NCBI GenBank assembly: GCA_964472095.1
Contig: CAYYIV010000005.1
Location: 112,267-176,266, forward strand
Direction: 5' to 3'
Source of the DNA: Pelagibius sp964472095
GTDB taxonomy: Bacteria; Pseudomonadota; Alphaproteobacteria; Kiloniellales; Kiloniellaceae
DNA: 64,000 bases
The translations under genes were made by a program, and so were the position numbers. Of this stretch, positions 59,860-64,000 are shown in pieces. Numbering within the stretch: the first letter of the stretch is position 1; every line of letters begins with the position of its first letter. Below the pieces are notes generated by a model. The model ran no database searches. It worked only from the letters and a program-made list of their open reading frames with translations, and was not told the origin of the DNA.

Positions 59860-61446
59860 TCACGCGTTCAGCCAGACGCGGGTGGCGATGTAGCCATTCG
59901 ACATGTCGTTGCCGATGTCGTGGACGTAGCCTTCCACCTTGTTGGTGACCGCGTTGATGAAGTCGTTGAACATTGGCAGGATCAGGCCGCCTTCATCGCG
60001 CACCATGAGGGCCATGTCGCGGTACATCGCCTCGCGCTTGGCCTGGTCGAGTTCGGCACGGGCTTCGAGCAGCAGCTTGTCGAAGTCCGGCCGCAGGAAC
60101 TTGGTGTCGTTCCAGTCCGCCTTCGAGTAGTAGGCCGTGCTATACATCTGGTCCTGGGTCGGCCGGCCACCCCAGTAGGAGGTGCAGAAGGGCTGCGCGT
60201 TCCACACGTTGGACCAGTAGCCGTCGCCCGGCTCCCGCTTGATCTCAATGCTGATGCCGGCCTTCTTGGCCGATTCCTGATAGAGCACCGCCGCGTCGAC
60301 GGCACCCGGGAAGGCGACCTCCGAGGTGCGCAGCAGGACCGAGCCGTCGTGGCCGGACTTCTTGAAGTGGAAGGCCGCCTTGTCGGGATCGTAGCTGCGC
60401 TGCTCGATGTCGCGCGGGAAGAGCGCGTAGGTCTCGTTGATCGGGAAGTCGTTGCCCACCTTGCCGAAGCCGCGCAGGATCTTCTCGACCATGGTCTCGC
60501 GATCCATGGCGTACTTGAGGGCCAGCCGCAGGTCGTTGTTCGCGAAAGGCTCCTTGTCGCAATGCATGATGAAGACGTAGTGGCCACGGCCCGAGGTGTT
60601 CTCGATCGAAAGATTGGGCGCACGCTTCAGCAGGTCGACCGTTTTTGGATCGACGCGATTGACGAAGTGCACCTGGCCCGACGACAGCGCCGCCGTGCGG
60701 GCAGTCGCGTCGTTGATCACGACCAGTTCGATGGAATCGACGTAGCCGCGGTCGCTGCGCCAGTCGTTGGCCTGCTTCTCGAAAGTGATGCGCACGCCTG
60801 GCTCGAAGCTGGCGACCTTGTAAGGGCCGGTGCCGATGGCGGCGTTGGGATCGTCCATGCCGCCACCCGGCTGGATCACTAGGTGGTAGTCGGACAGCAG
60901 CAACGGCAGATCGGCATTGCCTTCCTCCAGGGAGACCACGAGGTCGCCGCCGTCGGCCTTGATCCCGCTGATCGACTTCATGATGCCGAGAGCGCCTGAC
61001 TGTGAGGCCTCGTCGCTGTGGCGATTCAGGGTCGCGACCACGTCGTCGACCGTCATCTCCTTGCCGTTGTGGAACTGCACGCCCTTGCGGATCCTGAAGG
61101 TCCAGATCTTGGCGTCGGGCGAGGCCTCCCAGGATTCGGCGAGCGAAGGCAGCGGCTCGCCAGTGCTCGGGTGGCTTTCGATCAGCGTGTCGCCCCAGTT
61201 GCGCCCGGTCATGAAGCAGACCTGGGAGGTGCACTTCGCGGGGTCGAGCACGTCGGTGCTCGCGCCGCCCTCGAGGCCGCACTTCAGATTGCCGCCCTTC
61301 TGCGGGGCCGCCAGTACGCTGGAGGTCAGCAACTTGGTGGCCACCGGCAGCGTCAGGCCGAGCACGGCCGCACGGCCGAAGAATTCGCGCCGGCTGATGC
61401 GCCCGAAGGCCGCTTCCCGGCTGAGGTATTTCAGATAGCTGTCCAT
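59860..61446 (-). CDS. Tat-exported peptide-type ABC substrate-binding protein
   Basis: A 528-residue SBP family 5 protein. The N-terminus carries a twin-arginine signal, SRREFFGRAAVLGLTLPVATK, implying export in folded form. The domain-5 features SWEASPDAKIWTFRIRKGVQFHNGKEMTVDDVVATLNRH and IGTGPYKVASFEPG are clear. ATG 61446 is used; the open frame runs 73 codons further upstream without conserved sequence. First gene of the hydrolase-linked transporter operon. Ligand unknown. Confidence 0.93.
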   Translation of the reverse strand: MDSYLKYLSREAAFGRISRREFFGRAAVLGLTLPVATKLLTSSVLAAPQKGGNLKCGLEGGASTDVLDPAKCTSQVCFMTGRNWGDTLIESHPSTGEPLPSLAESWEASPDAKIWTFRIRKGVQFHNGKEMTVDDVVATLNRHSDEASQSGALGIMKSISGIKADGGDLVVSLEEGNADLPLLLSDYHLVIQPGGGMDDPNAAIGTGPYKVASFEPGVRITFEKQANDWRSDRGYVDSIELVVINDATARTAALSSGQVHFVNRVDPKTVDLLKRAPNLSIENTSGRGHYVFIMHCDKEPFANNDLRLALKYAMDRETMVEKILRGFGKVGNDFPINETYALFPRDIEQRSYDPDKAAFHFKKSGHDGSVLLRTSEVAFPGAVDAAVLYQESAKKAGISIEIKREPGDGYWSNVWNAQPFCTSYWGGRPTQDQMYSTAYYSKADWNDTKFLRPDFDKLLLEARAELDQAKREAMYRDMALMVRDEGGLILPMFNDFINAVTNKVEGYVHDIGNDMSNGYIATRVWLNA

Positions 61447-61970
61447 TTTTGCCTCTCTGCTTTCGTTTGTTGATTGTTGTCGAGCCGGGCTCAGGTCCCG
61501 GCCACTCTGCTTAGGCTGTGTTCCTGCGATCGTCCCCCGGGGAGCAAGCCGCAGCCGCCGGATCAGGCCGATCGGAAATCGGTCCTGCACGGCGCAGGCC
61601 TGTGGGCTGCCAGCGGCAGGTCTCTGGATAAACCCGGGCGCCGACTTTGTTGGTGTGCACCGCAATCGGCCGACTGAGGCTGCGACCCATAGCAGCGCTC
61701 AGAGGCAGGGTCAATTCTGGCTTCCTCGGCGCCCGAAAGTGACGCCGAAGCCTAGTATGCCCTACGATTGACCGAACCTGCGCGTGCCCGTTCACCGCGG
61801 TCCCTGTTCCCCGCGTTCTTGTTATTCGGCGCAGTATCGCACGGTCTCTCGGCACCAAAGGCACCCGATAACGTCCACAATTTGCGAAATCCCGACAGCA
61901 GAGAATGTCGGCCTTCTCGGCAGCGGAGGCCCGGAAGCCGGCGGCTCGAATGGCCATGGGCAGGCTCCCC
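61447..61970. other. Intergenic region without a recognisable gene
   Basis: A 524-base gap between the divergent-upstream region of the SBP gene and the end of the LysR gene. Open frames on both strands here are Arg/Pro-rich with no family features and no ribosome sites, and I do not accept them. The promoter of the transporter operon must lie in the left part; I cannot assign boxes. The part next to the LysR stop is its 3' flank. Confidence 0.55.
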
Positions 61971-62870
61971 TCAGACATCGGTCAGCCAAGCGGCCACGAG
62001 ATCGACCTCGGGCGGCAGGGGCGTGTTCCGGCGCAGCAGCCAGTAACCTCGCGCGCTGCCAAGGGTGGTATCGCAGGCCCGGACCACGGCACCGGAGGCG
62101 AGGAGATCATCGACCAGACCGTACCAGCCGAGCGCTACCCCCTGCTCGGCGAGCACTGCCTGCATCGTCAGGGTGTAGGTATTGAAGCTCAGCGAACTGG
62201 CGGTCGGGTGCCGGGCCACCCCGGCCCGGGCGAACCAGCTCCCCCAGGTGAACCAGCGCTCACCGCTATCGCTCTCCAGGTGCACCAGCGGTACGTCGAG
62301 CAGCTGCTCAACCCGATCGAAGGGCCCGAAACGTTGGCGAAAGCCCGGCGTGCAGACTGCCGTCGCCCGCTCCGGGATGAGCAGGCTCATGTCCCCGTCG
62401 AATTGCTCGGCGAAGTCGTCGCTGTCGCCGAACAGCACCGCGAGGTCGACGTCCTCCTCGATTCCGGGGGCCAGGGACTGAGTGGCAACGATGTGGATGT
62501 CGATTCCCGGATGCGCCCGGCGGAAGTCGGCCACCCGCGGCATCAGACGGAAGGCGGCGAAGGCGAAGTCCGTCGCCAGACGGACGGTCGGCGTGCGGGC
62601 ACGGCGGCAGATCCCCTGCACCGCGTCGTCGAGCCGTTCAAGCCCGCTGCGGACCACGACCTGCAGGGCCTCGCCCTCGGCGGTGAGCTCAAGGCCCCGG
62701 TGATGGCGGCGGAACAGCCGGACGCCGAGAAGCTCTTCCATCTGCTTGATGCGGTAGGACAGCGCCGGCTGGGTCATGCCCAGCGCCACCGCCGCACGCG
62801 ACAGGTTGCGGTGGCGGGCAACGACGTCGAAGGGACGCAGGCATCCGATATCGAGTGGATTCTGAGGCAT
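61971..62870 (-). CDS. LysR-family regulator, likely of choline-sulfate utilisation
   Basis: A 299-residue LysR protein: N-terminal winged helix (LRPFDVVARHRNLSRAAVALGMTQPALSYRIKQMEELLGVRLFRR) and a C-terminal substrate-binding fold (VRLATDFAFAAFRLMPRVADFRRAHPGIDI). It is divergent from a choline-sulfatase gene across an AT-rich 199-base region, an arrangement well known for choline-sulfate utilisation regulators. Confidence 0.9.
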   Translation of the reverse strand: MPQNPLDIGCLRPFDVVARHRNLSRAAVALGMTQPALSYRIKQMEELLGVRLFRRHHRGLELTAEGEALQVVVRSGLERLDDAVQGICRRARTPTVRLATDFAFAAFRLMPRVADFRRAHPGIDIHIVATQSLAPGIEEDVDLAVLFGDSDDFAEQFDGDMSLLIPERATAVCTPGFRQRFGPFDRVEQLLDVPLVHLESDSGERWFTWGSWFARAGVARHPTASSLSFNTYTLTMQAVLAEQGVALGWYGLVDDLLASGAVVRACDTTLGSARGYWLLRRNTPLPPEVDLVAAWLTDV

Positions 62871-63069
62871 AAACTATTTTTATATCATTGATCAGCATCA
62901 CACCTCTTTACACTAGATCAAATCTCCACATAAAGTCTCGCATAAATCGGCCCTAGGCGGGCCCGTCATGGGCTATCTTACAGCCTAAAATATAAATCCT
63001 GTGAGTATCTGACGGAATTCCTGGCGGCGCCAGGGCCGCCGCCGGGCAGCGAGAGAGGCGGACGAAGCG
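62871..63069. promoter_or_regulatory. Divergent promoter region, LysR gene / choline-sulfatase gene
   Basis: A 199-base AT-rich stretch, in contrast to the GC-rich surroundings, between two divergent genes. It contains the tracts ATTTTTATATCATTGATCA (near 62875-62893) and AAAATATAAAT (near 62986-62996), suitable as promoter elements. I cannot single out the LysR T-N11-A box with confidence. Confidence 0.5.
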
Positions 63070-64000
63070 ATGAGCCGGCGGCCCAATTTCCTCATCCTCA
63101 TGGTCGACCAGATGGCGGGCACGCTTTGCCCGGACGGGCCGGCCGATTTCCTGCACACACCGCACCTGAAGGCGCTGGCCGCGCGGGCGCTGCGCTTCAG
63201 CAACTGCTACACGCCGAGCCCGCTCTGCCTGCCGTCGCGCGCCTCCTTCATGTCCGGAATGCTGCCGTCGGGCACCGGCGTCTACGACAACGCCGCCGAG
63301 GTTCCGGCATCGCTGCCCACCTTCGCGCACTACCTGCGGCGCGGCGGCTACCGCAGCGTGCTGAGCGGCAAGATGCACTTCGTCGGGCCCGACCAGCTAC
63401 ACGGCTTCGAGGAGCGCCTCACCACCGATATCTATCCGGCCGATTTCGGCTGGACACCCGACTTCCGCAAGCGGGGCGAACGCATCGACTGGTGGTATCA
63501 CAACTTGAGCTCAGTCACCGGTGCCGGCGTCGCCGAGATCACCAACCAGCTGGAGTTCGACGACGAAGTCGCCTTCCACGGTGAGGCCGAGATCTACCGC
63601 CTCGCGCGCCGGCGCGATGCGCGCCCCTGGTGCCTGACAGTCAGCTTCACCCACCCGCACGATCCCTACGTCGCGCGCCGACGCTTCTGGGATCTCTATG
63701 AAGACTGCCCGGCCCTGTTGCCCGAGGTGGCGCCGATCCCCTACGAGAAGCAGGACCCGCACAGCAGGCGTCTGCTGGAGGCCGTCGACTTCCGCAAGTT
63801 CGAGATCGGCGAGGAAGACGTGCGGCGCGCCCGGCGCGCCTACTTCGCCAACATCTCCTACCTGGACGAGCATATCGGCCGGCTGCTCGATGCACTCAAG
63901 CGCTGCCGCCTGGAGGAAGACACCGTGGTGATCTTCTGTGCCGATCACGGCGACATGCTGGGCGAGCGCGGCCTGTGGTTCAAGATGAGCTTCTTCGAGG
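63070..64000 (+). CDS. betC: Choline-sulfatase (3' end outside window)
   Basis: The first 310 residues of a type I sulfatase. It begins RPNFLILMVDQMAGTLCP with the metal-binding Asp; the formylglycine site is SPLCLPSRASFMSG, with Cys53 in the C-x-P-S-R context. SGKMHFVGPDQLHGFEERL, VSFTHPHDPYV and CADHGDMLGERGLWFKM are characteristic of choline-sulfatase BetC. It hydrolyses choline-O-sulfate to choline and sulfate. ATG 63070, preceded by GAGAGAGG. The gene runs off the right edge. Confidence 0.92.
   Translation, partial: MSRRPNFLILMVDQMAGTLCPDGPADFLHTPHLKALAARALRFSNCYTPSPLCLPSRASFMSGMLPSGTGVYDNAAEVPASLPTFAHYLRRGGYRSVLSGKMHFVGPDQLHGFEERLTTDIYPADFGWTPDFRKRGERIDWWYHNLSSVTGAGVAEITNQLEFDDEVAFHGEAEIYRLARRRDARPWCLTVSFTHPHDPYVARRRFWDLYEDCPALLPEVAPIPYEKQDPHSRRLLEAVDFRKFEIGEEDVRRARRAYFANISYLDEHIGRLLDALKRCRLEEDTVVIFCADHGDMLGERGLWFKMSFFE

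Noticed and set aside
61474..61978. Open frames on both strands between the SBP gene and the LysR gene
   Set aside because: Short, basic, low-complexity translations with no start signals; treated as intergenic DNA.

Overview
The window reads as a chromosomal segment of a high-GC alphaproteobacterium, most likely from Rhodospirillales or a neighbouring marine or saline lineage. This is inferred from strong codon bias, TAXI-type TRAP transport, an ECF-sigma/NrsF pair, a BetI-type TetR and several quaternary-amine catabolic genes; no rRNA or tRNA is present to fix the taxonomy. Genes are tightly packed, with many 4-base ATGA or GTGA overlaps. I see no CRISPR array, insertion sequence, phage gene or tRNA.

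Region 1 (1-13.4 kb, + strand) is a near-complete glycogen locus: the 3' end of a probable glgC, then glgA, glgX, malQ, pgm, a ROK-family repressor with an upstream dyad, glgP and glgB. It covers synthesis, branching, phosphorolysis, debranching and maltodextrin salvage.

Region 2 (13.4-20.3 kb, - strand) is a self-contained uptake module: DUF1850 protein, fused TRAP permease, TAXI receptor, and a DctB/DctD-like two-component system. A correctly spaced -24/-12 promoter and two 16-bp palindromes 32 bp apart lie upstream of the receptor gene, so the sigma-54 activator probably controls the neighbouring transporter. A hairpin with a U-run separates receptor from permease.

Region 3 (20.4-23.6 kb) has a small unknown protein, a FlK-like thioesterase, and a stress module of ECF sigma factor, NrsF-like anti-sigma and periplasmic YHS protein. 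Two GTAACC-N16-CGAA promoters lie within it.

Region 4 (23.6-43.5 kb) is a large catabolic island for quaternary or methylated amines. A BetI-like TetR faces an operon of two PYROXD2-like FAD oxidoreductases, a GcvT-like protein and a class III aminotransferase, followed by a polyamine-type binding protein. The matching ABC permeases and ATPase lie on the other strand behind a Rieske oxygenase. Three copies of a TGAGCGCT(C/T)A-type palindrome mark the promoters. Next to it, a CdhR-like regulator faces BKACE, an L-carnitine dehydrogenase/thioesterase fusion, an acyl-CoA dehydrogenase, an ADP-forming CoA ligase and an enoyl-CoA hydratase. Together these could take gamma-butyrobetaine or crotonobetaine through carnitine to glycine betaine.

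Region 5 (43.5-53.1 kb, - strand) is the most unusual block: an Old-Yellow-Enzyme-like flavoprotein, three membrane-anchored di-heme cytochromes of the RoxA/MauG-like type, a small four-helix membrane protein and a GMC oxidoreductase in one apparent operon.

Region 6 (53.3-64 kb) has an HSL-type hydrolase, a hydrolase-linked Opp/Dpp-type ABC transporter (Tat-exported binding protein, two permeases, double ATPase, CocE/NonD hydrolase), then a LysR regulator divergent from a choline-sulfatase gene cut by the window edge.
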